A stretch of DNA of 64,000 bases from Sinomonas albida (GCF_004919045.1 NZ_SWDW01000005.1:205728-269727), one strand, 5' to 3'; positions 32,941 to 41,949 are shown, counted from the first letter of the stretch. Numbers and translations are program-made. Notes: generated by a model from the letters alone, not told the origin.

Positions 32941-33635
32941 TTGCGGACCCCCGCCGGATGCGGGGCCGGATGGACGACGGCGGAGCGCGCCTCGAGCGCC
33001 CGCGTCACCGCAGCGAGGATCGCCGCGGCCAGCGCGCCGGGTTCCTGGCGTCCGTCGAGGATCAGGTACGCGTCGGGACGCGCCTCCGCGAGCCTCCGGA
33101 ACGCGGCCCGCACATCCCGGTGGAACTCGTCCGGCTCGGACTCGAGCCGGTCCTCGGCCGCCTCGCCCGCCGTACGCCGGGCACGGCCCTCGGCCTCGTC
33201 GACGTCGAGCAGCACCGTGAGATCGGGCCACAGGCCGTCCGTAGCCCACACGTTGAGGTCGCGCACGGCGTCGGCGCCGAGGCCCCGGCCCACGCCCTGG
33301 TACACGATCGAAGAGCCGATGTAGCGGTCCGTGATGACGAGGCTGCCGCGCTCGAGCGCGGGGCGGATGGACTGTTCCACGTGGGCCGCGCGAGACGCCG
33401 CGAAGATGAGTGCCTCCGTGCGGGCATCGACTTCCCCGTGACCGTGCTCGAGGACGAGGGCGCGGAGCTTTTCGCCGATCGCGGTGCCGCCGGGCTCGCG
33501 TGTGAGTACCACTTCGTGACCCGCGTTCCGCAGGGCGTCGGCGAGCAGCCGCGCCTGTGTCGACTTCCCTGCGCCGTCGCCGCCTTCGAAGGCGACGAAC
33601 AGGCCGGGAAGCGGCGTTTCGGGGGAGGAGGTCAC
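32937..33635 (-). CDS. tmk: Thymidylate kinase
   Basis: 232 residues. The P-loop FVAFEGGDGAGKSTQA, the substrate motif LTREPGGTAIGE and the DRYIGSSIVYQGVGRGLG segment are diagnostic. It phosphorylates dTMP to dTDP. The GTG start at 33635 (VTSSPETPLPG) fits family length; an upstream GTG at 33662 is possible. First gene of the operon tmk-holB-hydrolase. Confidence 0.93.
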   Translation of the reverse strand: MTSSPETPLPGLFVAFEGGDGAGKSTQARLLADALRNAGHEVVLTREPGGTAIGEKLRALVLEHGHGEVDARTEALIFAASRAAHVEQSIRPALERGSLVITDRYIGSSIVYQGVGRGLGADAVRDLNVWATDGLWPDLTVLLDVDEAEGRARRTAGEAAEDRLESEPDEFHRDVRAAFRRLAEARPDAYLILDGRQEPGALAAAILAAVTRALEARSAVVHPAPHPAGVRK

Positions 33636-33766
33636 GCACCCAGCGTACCGACTCGGAGGCACTCTCCGCGCCGCAAACGCGCGGATGTGGATGGGCCCGC
33701 CTGTGGAGGGTCAACGGGCCGCGCTCCGGCCCGTCATATGCCGCCGCCGATGCCCCCGCGTAGGCA

Positions 33767-33772
33767 TAACCT
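33767..33772 (+). promoter_or_regulatory. -10 box (TAACCT) of a leaderless gene
   Basis: TAACCT ends 6 bases before ATG 33779, and no ribosome site is present, so transcription should begin at the start codon. Confidence 0.6.
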
Positions 33773-33778
33773 AGGGGC

Positions 33779-34975
33779 ATGACCGATGCCGTCGCCGATT
33801 CCGCCGTCCCCGATCAGGGAGCGTTTCCGCACCTCGATTCGGAGGCCCTCGCCGCCCTCTCGTCGGAGACGCTCGCCGTCGCGGCGGGCCGTCCGGAGCG
33901 GGGCCACGACACCCCCGTCAACCCGAGTGTCGTGTTCTCCTCGACGTTCGTGGGCCTCGGCTCGGTCGGGGCGGGCGCGCGCGGCTATGCGCGGTATTCG
34001 AACCCCACGTGGGAGCCCTTCGAGGAGGCCGTCGCCCGGCTCGAGGGCACGGACGTCCCGGCGCTCCTCTTCTCCTCGGGCATGGCTGCCGTCGCCTCCG
34101 CGCTGAGCCTCGTTCCCGTGGGCGGCGTCCTGGTCGCGCCAGCACACTCCTACTCGGGCACACTCGGCATTGCCCAGAGCAAGGGCGAGCGGGGCGAGCT
34201 CGAGCTGCGCTCGGTGGACATCGCCGACACCGCGGGCGTCGTCGCCGCGCTGGACGGCGCGAGCCTTCTATGGGTCGAGAGCCCCACGAACCCGATGATG
34301 GAGGTCGCGGACCTTCCCGCGCTCGTCGACGCCGCGCACGCCGCGGGTGCCCTCGTCGTCGTCGACAACACGTTCAGCACGCCGCTGGGCCAGCGGCCCC
34401 TCGCGGTGGGGGCCGACGTCGTCGTCCATTCGGCGACCAAGTACCTCGCCGGGCATTCGGACGTTCTGCTCGGCCTCGCCGTGACCGCGAGCGACGAGCT
34501 GCGCGCCCGGCTCCTGGTCCATCGGACCCTCCACGGGGCGATCGCCGGCCCCATGGAGGCCTGGCTCGGCCTCCGGGGCCTCCGCACGCTCGCCCTCAGG
34601 GTCGAGCGCTCGCAGGCCACCGCGGCGGAGCTGGCGCGGCGCCTCGAGGGGCACCCCGCGGTGCGACGCACGCGCTACCCCGGGCTCGTCTCGGATCCCG
34701 GCCACGAGCGCGCGGCCGCGCAGTTCGCGGGCTTCGGCTCCATCATCAGCATCGAGCTCGACGACGCGACCGCGGCGGACACGTTCGTCGCGTCCCTCGC
34801 CCTGTGGCTCCCCGCGACCTCGCTCGGCGGCGTCGAGTCGACGATCGAGCGCCGGCGCCGGCACACCGCCGAGCCGCTCACCGTGCCCGAGGGGCTCGTG
34901 CGGCTCAGCGTCGGGATCGAGAACGTCGAAGACCTGTGGGCCGACCTCGCCCAGGGCCTCGACGCGCTGGACTGA
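33779..34975 (+). CDS. Trans-sulfuration family PLP enzyme (cystathionine synthase/lyase type)
   Basis: 398 residues of the Cys/Met-metabolism PLP family (PF01053): YARYSNPTWEPFEEAVARLE, the cofactor stack Ser-Gly-Met in FSSGMAAVASAL, VESPTNPMMEVADL, VDNTFSTPLGQRPL, and the PLP lysine in HSATKYLAGHSDVLLG. The C-terminal LVRLSVGIENVEDLWADL is typical. It could be cystathionine gamma-synthase, gamma-lyase or a related enzyme; sequence alone does not decide. Probably leaderless. Confidence 0.88.
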   Translation: MTDAVADSAVPDQGAFPHLDSEALAALSSETLAVAAGRPERGHDTPVNPSVVFSSTFVGLGSVGAGARGYARYSNPTWEPFEEAVARLEGTDVPALLFSSGMAAVASALSLVPVGGVLVAPAHSYSGTLGIAQSKGERGELELRSVDIADTAGVVAALDGASLLWVESPTNPMMEVADLPALVDAAHAAGALVVVDNTFSTPLGQRPLAVGADVVVHSATKYLAGHSDVLLGLAVTASDELRARLLVHRTLHGAIAGPMEAWLGLRGLRTLALRVERSQATAAELARRLEGHPAVRRTRYPGLVSDPGHERAAAQFAGFGSIISIELDDATAADTFVASLALWLPATSLGGVESTIERRRRHTAEPLTVPEGLVRLSVGIENVEDLWADLAQGLDALD

Positions 34976-35006
34976 TCCCCTCGCGGCGGAGCCGACCCGT
35001 ACTCGG

Positions 35007-35012
35007 TAGGCT
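35007..35012 (+). promoter_or_regulatory. -10 box (TAGGCT) of a leaderless gene
   Basis: TAGGCT ends 6 bases before GTG 35019, and no ribosome site is visible. Confidence 0.6.
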
Positions 35013-35018
35013 TGAACC

Positions 35019-35324
35019 GTGAGTGGCCAATTTCTCATCGCCTATATCGACCTCATCGTCGGGTACGTCGTCTCGCTCGTGTGCGCGGCCCTGTCGGTGT
35101 GGGCGTTCGTGGACTGCACCATCCGCAAGGGGCCGGCGTTCGAGGCGAGGTCCAAGCGCACCAAGGGGTTCTGGCTCGGCCTCACCGGTGCGGCCACGTT
35201 CGTGACGGTGCTGTCCGTGCTGGTCCCGACGCCTTTCTTCGGCCTGAGCCTGTTCAACATCGCCAGCGTCACGATCGCCGGCGTCTACCTCGCGGACGTG
35301 CGCCCCGCCGTCACCTCGCGCTGA
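35019..35324 (+). CDS. DUF2516 membrane protein
   Basis: 101 residues with three hydrophobic segments. The first is followed by SVWAFVDCTIRKGPAFEA, then TKGFWLGLTGAATFVTV and a last helix with ASVTIAGVYLADVRPAV, matching DUF2516, a small actinobacterial membrane family of unknown role. Starts with GTG 35019, probably without a leader. The methyltransferase gene follows after 7 bases. Confidence 0.85.
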   Translation: MSGQFLIAYIDLIVGYVVSLVCAALSVWAFVDCTIRKGPAFEARSKRTKGFWLGLTGAATFVTVLSVLVPTPFFGLSLFNIASVTIAGVYLADVRPAVTSR

Positions 35325-35331
35325 CCCCGCC

Positions 35332-36159
35332 GTGGTGCAGAAGGCGCGGCCGGTCCGAGCGGCCCGCGGCGGTCCCGTGGGGAACGTCACCCGGGGCACC
35401 ACGAATCCCAACCGCATGCGCCGCGTGGACCGTTGGATCACCGGGGCCCACGCTCGCAGGCTCCGCTCGTTCCCGAACGCCCCGCTCGCCGTCGACCTCG
35501 GCTACGGCTCGCACCCCGCGACCGCGGTCGAACTCTTCGACCGGCTGAGGACGGTGCGGGAGGATTTCCGGCTCACGGGCGTCGAGATCGAGCCGAGCCG
35601 GGTCGAGGCCGCCAAACCACTCGAGCGCGAGGGGCTGGACTTCCGTCTGGGCGGCTTCGAGCTCCCGGTCGCGGAAAGGCCGGCGCTCGTGCGGGCGTTC
35701 AACGTGCTCCGTCAGTACGAAGAGGGCGATGTCACCGCGATCTGGGAGCTCGTGTGCTCGCGGCTCGCCCCGGGCGGGCTCTTCGTCGAGGGAACGTGCG
35801 ACGAGATCGGCCGGCGCGCGGCCTGGGTAACGCTCGACGACGGTGGCCCCCGCACGCTCTCCCTCGCCGTGCGCTTCGGCGCGTTCGAGCGCCCGTCCGA
35901 TGTCGCGGAGCGGCTCCCGAAGGCGCTCATCCATCGCAACGTCCCCGGCGAACAAGTGCACGCGTTCCTCCAAGCGCTCGACGGCGCGTGGCTCTCTTCG
36001 GCCCCGCTCGCCGCGTTCGGCACGAAGCAGCGCTGGGTCGCGACGGTCCGCGCGGCCAAGGACGCCGGTTGGCCCGTGCTCCACGGGCCCACCCGTTGGC
36101 GGCTCGGCGAGGTCACCGTCGCGTGGGATGCCGTCGCGCCCGCTGCTCCACTGAGCTAA
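35332..36159 (+). CDS. Class I SAM-dependent methyltransferase
   Basis: 275 residues. AVDLGYGSHPATAVELFDRL is a SAM-binding motif I (VDLGxGxxP form), followed by GVEIEPSRVEAA (acidic residue of motif II) and YEEGDVTAIWELVCSRLAPGGLFVEGTCDEIG as motifs III-IV. The substrate is unknown. GTG 35332 is preferred; it follows DUF2516 closely and probably shares its transcript. Confidence 0.83.
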   Translation: MVQKARPVRAARGGPVGNVTRGTTNPNRMRRVDRWITGAHARRLRSFPNAPLAVDLGYGSHPATAVELFDRLRTVREDFRLTGVEIEPSRVEAAKPLEREGLDFRLGGFELPVAERPALVRAFNVLRQYEEGDVTAIWELVCSRLAPGGLFVEGTCDEIGRRAAWVTLDDGGPRTLSLAVRFGAFERPSDVAERLPKALIHRNVPGEQVHAFLQALDGAWLSSAPLAAFGTKQRWVATVRAAKDAGWPVLHGPTRWRLGEVTVAWDAVAPAAPLS

Positions 36160-36383
36160 CGCTCCTCTTGCGGCCTCAGTGGAGGGGGACGATCGCGGTC
36201 CCAGACGGCCAGAGGCGTCGCTCACCACGGAGATCCCGCCCGGCGGGCACGATTCAGTGTTGACCGAGGTCCAGCGGCCCAGAAGAGTCGAACCACCGCA
36301 TGCGCAGCCGCGGCATGCATCAGGGGCTGGATCCTTGACACCGCTGGGACGAGCCTCCTCCGCACCAACGGGAATGGGGAACC

Positions 36384-37268
36384 ATGAACGCGAAGAAGCA
36401 GCTTGGTGTCCCGTCGAAAGGGACGCCAAAAAGGTCGGTCGTCAATCGCTTGCTCGCGATGGTTACGGCATTTGGGCTATGCCTTTTGACTCTGGGGTTG
36501 GGGCCAGCGGCTCTGGCGATCGAGAACGCACCTCCGGGGATGAAGGCGACGGAATCTGTTGTGCGGGAATCGCTGCTCAAGTCGACCCTCGCTGATAAGA
36601 AGCTAGTTGCAAACTCTGTGACCGGTGCAACCATGCCTCTTGGAGATATCGATCATCGAGGCGGCTCCGTGAAGGTTCCAACCGACCTTGAGCATGGGGT
36701 CACGTTGAGAGACGCGAACGGCAGCACTACACATATCGCGCTCCCCAATGCCTCTTCAGCAGGGGATGCCCAAGTGCTGGATTCGGCGGTGGTGACCTAC
36801 CCTGGTGAACACAGCGCCAACACCGTCGTCGTTGGCGATCTTGGCGTGCAGATGCTTACGACCATTGCGAATTACGGTGCCCCTACTCGGTACGAATACA
36901 GGGTGTCGCTCGTGCCGGGCCAAAGGCTCACGCTGACCGAATATGGTCCCGTGGTTCTTGATGAGCGCGGAGAGATTCAGCTAGCTGTTGGCGCGCCCTG
37001 GGCAAAGGATTCGAACGGCAGGGACGCTCCCACTCATTACGAGGTAACTGGGGACACCCTGACGCAGGTTGTTGAGCACCGGAGCGATGTCAATGTCGCG
37101 TATCCAGTTACCGCAGATCCAATTTGGCTCGCCCCTTGGGTGGTCAAGTGCCTGATCGGAATTGGTATCAGGTCATCAGATATTATGAGAATTTTCCAGC
37201 TTGGTACCCCCGCCGCGATTGCTGCCGCATTCGGTCGGGGCGCCGTGGCCTGCATCTTCGGGAAGTGA
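36384..37268 (+). CDS. Secreted precursor with Cys-containing hydrophobic C-terminal segment (bacteriocin-like candidate)
   Basis: 294 residues, no family recognised. Residues 1-45 are a signal peptide ending in PAALA before IENAPPG. Residues 46-240 are a soluble beta-rich region (VVTYPGEHSANTVVVGDLG, EYRVSLVPGQRLTLTEYG). After YPVTADP, residues 247-294 form a hydrophobic Gly/Ala/Ile-rich segment with Cys256 and Cys290, ending ACIFGK. That tail looks like a small membrane-active peptide that could be released, with one disulfide. It is followed by a small basic protein, a bacteriocin-immunity-type permease and an ABC ATPase, which suggests an export or immunity system. The DNA is visibly more AT-rich than its surroundings. 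GGGGAACC precedes ATG 36384. Confidence 0.6.
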   Translation: MNAKKQLGVPSKGTPKRSVVNRLLAMVTAFGLCLLTLGLGPAALAIENAPPGMKATESVVRESLLKSTLADKKLVANSVTGATMPLGDIDHRGGSVKVPTDLEHGVTLRDANGSTTHIALPNASSAGDAQVLDSAVVTYPGEHSANTVVVGDLGVQMLTTIANYGAPTRYEYRVSLVPGQRLTLTEYGPVVLDERGEIQLAVGAPWAKDSNGRDAPTHYEVTGDTLTQVVEHRSDVNVAYPVTADPIWLAPWVVKCLIGIGIRSSDIMRIFQLGTPAAIAAAFGRGAVACIFGK

Positions 37269-37558
37269 TGACTGTGGGATGGTGGTGGTCTCGAGCTGAT
37301 CTCGATTCCCGACTACGCGAAGTCGATTCAGAAATCGCTGGCCACCCATTCTCGTCGGAAGCAGTCAAGGCTGCTCACTCAGTCATTGACAGTGTTTCTG
37401 ACGGCGACAAGGAAGCAATCACCCGAGAGCTGTCGGCTCGTGGACTTCCAACTCTAGAAGAATTGGGCAGGATGCAGGTTAGACACGGGTACGCCTGGTG
37501 GAAGCTCCATCGTCGTCGGAGGAGGCTGCTCGCAAAGATCGAGCGCTTGAACGGCTGA
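37268..37558 (+). CDS. Small basic hypothetical protein of the bacteriocin-like locus
   Basis: 96 residues: an N-terminal WWWSRADLDSRLREVDSEIA, a central helix and a strongly basic end (WKLHRRRRRLLAKIERLNG). No signal peptide, no membrane helix and no family match. ATG 37268 overlaps the precursor stop (TGATG), so the two are translated together. As a partner of the secreted precursor it could be an immunity, chaperone or processing factor; this is inference from coupling only. Confidence 0.6.
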   Translation: MTVGWWWSRADLDSRLREVDSEIAGHPFSSEAVKAAHSVIDSVSDGDKEAITRELSARGLPTLEELGRMQVRHGYAWWKLHRRRRRLLAKIERLNG

Positions 37559-37637
37559 CGACTGAAAAACTGCATTGCCTGGCGCGGCTGAGAGCGCAGA
37601 TTGGCCGGGCCGTATTCCTAATGGGGACCGTCACGTC

Positions 37638-39650
37638 ATGCTCAAAGCTCTCGTCAAGATTACCTCTTTCGGGATCGTCATCTTCCTTTCGCTCCTTGCC
37701 GGGATCGTGATCACGACCGAGGAGAGCGCATTTCCGTGGCGCACGGACTACACGGCCAGCCTGAGCTTCACGCACAGCCAGGTATCGAAGGACCAGGTCG
37801 TCGCGGAACTCGGGTCGATCGCCGACCGGACAGGTCTGCGGATCGCCAAGGTCGTGGCCGATCCCAACGACTTCTTCAATTCGCGCTCGCTTTACGTTTT
37901 CGGGAGCAGCGGCCCGCGTGAGCCGCAGGACATCGATTGGTTCAAGCCGGGAATGCGCGGCCAGCTTCACCCGGCGCGCGATCTCGGTGCCGCCTCTCTC
38001 AACGGTCCCTACGTCTACTCGGGGAGCCGCGAGGCGGTCGCCGGATTCGTCTCGTGGGTCGATGCCCACGGGATCGACCGAAACGTCATGCCAAAGAAGA
38101 CAAGCGACCTACTCGCCCAATCGCTCCTGGAGACCGGCGCGTGGCTGCCCTTCCTTACGTGCTTGATCCTCGCCGGGACAATGGTCGTCACGTGGTACGT
38201 GCTGCGGGCGAGGGCTCGGGCGCTCAAGATCCTGAACGGGGCACCTACACCGAGGATTGTCGCTGGCGACCTCCTCTCGTTCGCGTCCTCGTTCGCGGGA
38301 CCCGCGCTTGTCGCTGCGCTGGTCTCGGTCGTTGCCGTGGCCCTCCAAGGCAAGGCCTCTCACCTCGCGGACTTCCTGGCCGTACTCGGGCTCCTTGTTG
38401 CTGTCGCCGCTGCCGGGATGACGCTGAGCGCGCTCGTGATCGGCTCCATAACGTGGCCGAGCGTTGACGGCATCGCCTCGCGGCAATCTCCCGAACGGCA
38501 TTTCCGCGCCTCGAGCGAGGTGTTGAAGGCAGCCACACTCGTGCTCGTCGCCCTCATGCTGCCCGTAGTCGGGGCGTCCATCGCGGAGGCGACGAATCTC
38601 TCGAACCAGAACGCGAAATGGCAGGTGCTGAAGCACAATGTGGCGTTGCGGCTATCGGGGGCAGGATCGCCCGAAGATTTCTCGCGCAAGTACGATGGTC
38701 CGCTGCGTGAAATGGTCGCCTCTGCGACTGAGTCCGGCAAACTGAGCTTCTCGTATGCCCTTGTATCCCGGCACAGTGGGGAAGAAGCCTGGCAAGCCGA
38801 TGGTCTTGCGGGAGGGGAATTTGACGTGACCGTGTTCGTCAACCCCGAATACTTGCGTTTGATCTCCCCACTGATCGGCTCGACCCCTTCCCCGGATGCG
38901 CCACTCGGATTCGCAGGGGAGCGTGTTGCCTTCGAGAATCTTCCGCCTGCACTCAGAAACGATTGGAGTGAGCAGTTCCCGCTATGGAACCGTGCTGGGC
39001 GAAATCTCGAGGGCGTCACGGACGCCCTTCAGTACTACCGCTATATCGGCCGCGAGGCGTTCCCGGCCCAGACCAACGTGCTCGGAGAGATGACCCAGCT
39101 ACGCCGTCCCCTCGTTGTCGTCGTCGATCGCCCGGCGAACGCGTTTACGGATGACACCATAGGCGCGTTCCTCTCGTCGGGAACCATCACCTTCACAGAC
39201 GCCGCGTGGGTCAGGGACTACCTCGAGTCCTCGCCCCTCGGACCTGCGGTCCTGTCTGTCGACCGGATCGCTGACGCCGCGCTTTACAACAGCCAGCTCC
39301 AGAATCAATCCGCCGGGCTCAAGACCCTCTCGTTCGCGCTTGTGCTGCTCGCGCTCACGATGAGCATCGCGGTTTCGGCCGTGGTCTACGGCATCTCCCG
39401 GTCCAAACGCCTGTTCGTTCAGCGCATGGCCGGATGGCCACTGCTCAAGTCTCTTGCGCGTCGGATGGCGTGGGAGACTGCGCTTGCCACGACCGTGGCC
39501 GCTGGCATGTTCCTTGCCCTCGGCGGAGCGAAGAGACCGGAGGTCCTGTGGACGTTGGCCGGGGTACCGCTCTACCTCTCCATCTCGTTGACTCTGCACC
39601 TCGTCGTCGCCAAGGGCGTCTTCGTCAAGGTCCTTGCCCGCAAAGCCTGA
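37638..39650 (+). CDS. Bacteriocin-associated integral membrane protein (DUF1430-like permease)
   Basis: 670 residues. An N-terminal helix (IVIFLSLLAGIVITTEESAF) is followed by an extracytoplasmic region of about 120 residues. Then come helices near 165, 205, 240 and 290, a second large soluble loop of about 250 residues, and three helices at the C terminus. The pattern with two outside loops fits the bacteriocin-associated 7-TM putative immunity proteins (DUF1430) that accompany lactococcin-972-type peptides. The adjacent ABC ATPase would power it. ATG 37638 is preceded by GGGGACC. Family assignment is by layout and context. Confidence 0.7.
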   Translation: MLKALVKITSFGIVIFLSLLAGIVITTEESAFPWRTDYTASLSFTHSQVSKDQVVAELGSIADRTGLRIAKVVADPNDFFNSRSLYVFGSSGPREPQDIDWFKPGMRGQLHPARDLGAASLNGPYVYSGSREAVAGFVSWVDAHGIDRNVMPKKTSDLLAQSLLETGAWLPFLTCLILAGTMVVTWYVLRARARALKILNGAPTPRIVAGDLLSFASSFAGPALVAALVSVVAVALQGKASHLADFLAVLGLLVAVAAAGMTLSALVIGSITWPSVDGIASRQSPERHFRASSEVLKAATLVLVALMLPVVGASIAEATNLSNQNAKWQVLKHNVALRLSGAGSPEDFSRKYDGPLREMVASATESGKLSFSYALVSRHSGEEAWQADGLAGGEFDVTVFVNPEYLRLISPLIGSTPSPDAPLGFAGERVAFENLPPALRNDWSEQFPLWNRAGRNLEGVTDALQYYRYIGREAFPAQTNVLGEMTQLRRPLVVVVDRPANAFTDDTIGAFLSSGTITFTDAAWVRDYLESSPLGPAVLSVDRIADAALYNSQLQNQSAGLKTLSFALVLLALTMSIAVSAVVYGISRSKRLFVQRMAGWPLLKSLARRMAWETALATTVAAGMFLALGGAKRPEVLWTLAGVPLYLSISLTLHLVVAKGVFVKVLARKA

Positions 39651-39661
39651 AAGGGGAACCG

Positions 39662-40309
39662 GTGGAAATCACTGCAGAAAGAGTGACCGTCACGATCCAC
39701 GGCCAGGACGTCGTGACGCGGCAAAGTGTGTCGGCGAAGCCGGGAAGCTCGCTCGCGCTGGTCGGCCCGAGCGGCTCCGGCAAGACCACGTTGCTCAACG
39801 TCCTCGGCCTCTTGCTGCGCGTCGACGGCGGCAGGGTCCTCGTCGGGGATCAGGACGCCACCCGCTGGGACGACCGCCGTCGTCGTCAGTTCTGGCAGCA
39901 AAGCGCGGCGTTCGTCTTCCAGGACTACGGGCTCATCGACGAAGAATCGGTCGCCTACAACGTCGCCCTGTCGAAGCTGCCCCTCTTCGGCCTCCGCGGC
40001 GGCCACAAGGCGGGCGTGGAGGAAGTCCTCAAACGGGTCGGGCTCGGCGGCCGCTCGTCGGACAAGGTCTCGACCTTGAGCGGCGGGGAGAAACAGCGGG
40101 TCGGCCTCGCCCGCGCAATGTTCCGCTCGGCGGACGTCATCTTCGCGGATGAGCCGACAGCGTCTCTCGATCTGGAGAACCGGAATCTCGTCACGAGCTT
40201 CCTGTTGGCGGAGGCGGCGCGGGGCGCCACGGTGGTAGTCGCGACACATGACGAGGCCCTGATGGCGGCCTGTCATGAGCGGATGAGCTTGGGACAGGCC
40301 GCCGGATAG
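39662..40309 (+). CDS. ABC transporter ATP-binding protein, lactococcin-972-group type
   Basis: 215 residues. Walker A is GPSGSGKTTLLN, the Q-loop is FVFQDYGLIDEESV, the signature is LSGGEKQRVGLARAM, Walker B is DVIFADEPTASLD and the switch His is in ATHDEA: a complete, probably active ATPase of the MacB/LolD-like group. It starts with GTG 39662 behind AAGGGG, 11 bases after the permease, and should energise it. Its TAG stop (40307-40309) forms the first half of the -10 box of gpmA. Confidence 0.88.
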   Translation: MEITAERVTVTIHGQDVVTRQSVSAKPGSSLALVGPSGSGKTTLLNVLGLLLRVDGGRVLVGDQDATRWDDRRRRQFWQQSAAFVFQDYGLIDEESVAYNVALSKLPLFGLRGGHKAGVEEVLKRVGLGGRSSDKVSTLSGGEKQRVGLARAMFRSADVIFADEPTASLDLENRNLVTSFLLAEAARGATVVVATHDEALMAACHERMSLGQAAG

Positions 40310-40312
40310 CAT
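40307..40312 (+). promoter_or_regulatory. gpmA: -10 box (TAGCAT) of leaderless gpmA
   Basis: TAGCAT ends 6 bases before ATG 40319. The TAG of this hexamer is also the stop codon of the upstream ABC ATPase. Confidence 0.6.
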
Positions 40313-40318
40313 GGCCCC

Positions 40319-41065
40319 ATGACTTACACGCTGATCCTGCTGCGCCATGGGCACAGCGACTGGAACGCCAAGAACCTCTTCACGGGCTGGGTTGACGTGG
40401 ACCTCAACGACCAGGGCCGTGAGGAGGCTCAGCGGGGCGGGGAACTGCTCGCCGACAAGGGCCTGCTCCCCGACATCCTGTACACGTCGCGGCTCAAGCG
40501 CGCCATCAACACGGCAAACATCGCCCTCGCCGCGGCCGACCGCGGCTGGATCGACGTCAAGCGCTCGTGGCGCCTCAACGAGCGCCACTACGGTGCGCTC
40601 CAGGGCAAGGACAAGGCCCAGACGCTCGCCGAGTTCGGCGAGGCCCAGTTCATGGAGTGGCGCCGCTCGTACGACGTTCCGCCGCCCCCGCTCGCGGACG
40701 ATTCGGAGTTCTCCCAGGCGGGCGACCCCCGCTACGCCGACCTCGGCGACGACCTCCCGCGCACCGAGTGCCTCAAGGACGTGCTCATCCGCCTCATGCC
40801 GTACTGGGAGTCGGACATCAAGGAAGACCTCCAGGCGGGCAAGACGGTGCTCGTCACGGCGCACGGCAACTCGCTCCGGGCCCTCGTGAAGCACCTCGAC
40901 GGCATCAGCGACGCGGACATCGCGGGGCTCAACATCCCCACGGGCATCCCGCTCGTGTACGAGCTCGACGAGGACTTCAAGCCGACCAACCCGGGCGGCA
41001 CCTACCTCGACCCCGCGGCGGCCGCAGCGTCGATCGAGGCGGTCAAGAACCAGGGCAAGAAGTAG
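40319..41065 (+). CDS. gpmA: 2,3-bisphosphoglycerate-dependent phosphoglycerate mutase
   Basis: 248 residues. The phosphohistidine motif [19 protein letters not shown], then the [17 protein letters not shown] segment, the second catalytic His in [15 protein letters not shown] and [12 protein letters not shown] identify GpmA. It interconverts 3- and 2-phosphoglycerate in glycolysis. Probably leaderless. A perfect hairpin separates it from convergent phoU. Confidence 0.97.
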   Translation: MTYTLILLRHGHSDWNAKNLFTGWVDVDLNDQGREEAQRGGELLADKGLLPDILYTSRLKRAINTANIALAAADRGWIDVKRSWRLNERHYGALQGKDKAQTLAEFGEAQFMEWRRSYDVPPPPLADDSEFSQAGDPRYADLGDDLPRTECLKDVLIRLMPYWESDIKEDLQAGKTVLVTAHGNSLRALVKHLDGISDADIAGLNIPTGIPLVYELDEDFKPTNPGGTYLDPAAAAASIEAVKNQGKK

Positions 41066-41106
41066 TCCACTCCCGCTGAGGCCTTGCCCCGCGGCGGAAC
41101 AGACGC

Positions 41107-41140
41107 CGGCGGCTGCTCACCGTATGGTGAGCAGCCGCCG
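41107..41140. terminator. 15-bp bidirectional terminator between gpmA and phoU
   Basis: Bases 41107-41121 and 41126-41140 form a perfect 15-bp stem with loop GTAT. The arm sequence is closely similar to the hairpin after regX3. Confidence 0.78.
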
Positions 41141-41164
41141 TCGTTCGTCCAACGCCCAGCGGCG

Positions 41165-41824
41165 TCAGTTGGACGTCATGTCCCCATCCCACTCGCCGGT
41201 CACGAGGTAGGAGACCTTGCGGCTCACGGAGACTCCGTGGTCGGCAAAGCGCTCGAAGTAGCGGCTCGCGAGGGCGGCGTCGACGGCGAGGGCCGGCGAG
41301 CCGGTCCACGCGGAGTCTGCGATCGCACGGAACACGCCCGCGTGAAGGTCGTCGATCTCGGCGTTGGAGCCCTGGATCTTGGCGACGAGCGACAGATCGT
41401 GGGTCTCGAGGAGCTCCGCGACGTCCGCGATGATGCTCTGGTCGAGCTCGGCCATGCGGGCGAACGTCTTGGCGAGACGTTCCGGAACCGCGCTCTCCGG
41501 GTACCGAAGGCGCGCGAGCTGGGCGATGTGACGGGCAAGGTCGCCCATGCGCTCAAGCGAGGCGCTCATCCGCAGGGAGCTGACGAGCGTCCGGAGGTCG
41601 CTCGCGACCGGGCCCTGGAGGGCGAGGATGTCGATCGCGCGTTCGTCGAGCGCGTTCTGGCGGAAGTCGATTCGGGCGTCCTCGGCGATGACTTCCTGCG
41701 CGAGGTCTACGTCAGCGGTCTGGAACGACTCGATGGCCTTGTCTAGGGCGGTCGCGACGAGACGCGCGATCTCCACGAGATCGTCGTGGACTGACTTGAG
41801 TTCTTCCTGAAAAACTTTGCGCAC
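41165..41824 (-). CDS. phoU: Phosphate-signalling regulator PhoU
   Basis: 219 residues, two PhoU helical-bundle repeats: MRKVFQEELKSVHDDL, then QTADVDLAQEVIAEDARID and the second-half LYVAKxE-like SLERMGDLARHIAQLA with RYFERFADHG (metal-binding ERxGD/ERxAD positions). PhoU restrains the phosphate sensor kinase when phosphate is ample. GTG 41824 has AAAGGA upstream. It is divergent from senX3-regX3, with a PHO box between. Confidence 0.93.
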   Translation of the reverse strand: MRKVFQEELKSVHDDLVEIARLVATALDKAIESFQTADVDLAQEVIAEDARIDFRQNALDERAIDILALQGPVASDLRTLVSSLRMSASLERMGDLARHIAQLARLRYPESAVPERLAKTFARMAELDQSIIADVAELLETHDLSLVAKIQGSNAEIDDLHAGVFRAIADSAWTGSPALAVDAALASRYFERFADHGVSVSRKVSYLVTGEWDGDMTSN

Positions 41825-41949
41825 GGCGGTGTCCTTTCCTCGGTGCTCCGTGTCGGTGCGCACGGGCGCGGGAATTGCCGTCCCGTCACATGCCCTCGCG
41901 GGTGCTTCGACTTGTCACACTTCCAGCGGCGGATGAATACTTGCCGCCC

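Noticed and set aside
30436..33324. 962-codon plus-strand frame across the hydrolase, holB and part of tmk
   Set aside because: It spans three well-supported minus-strand genes and shows no domain.
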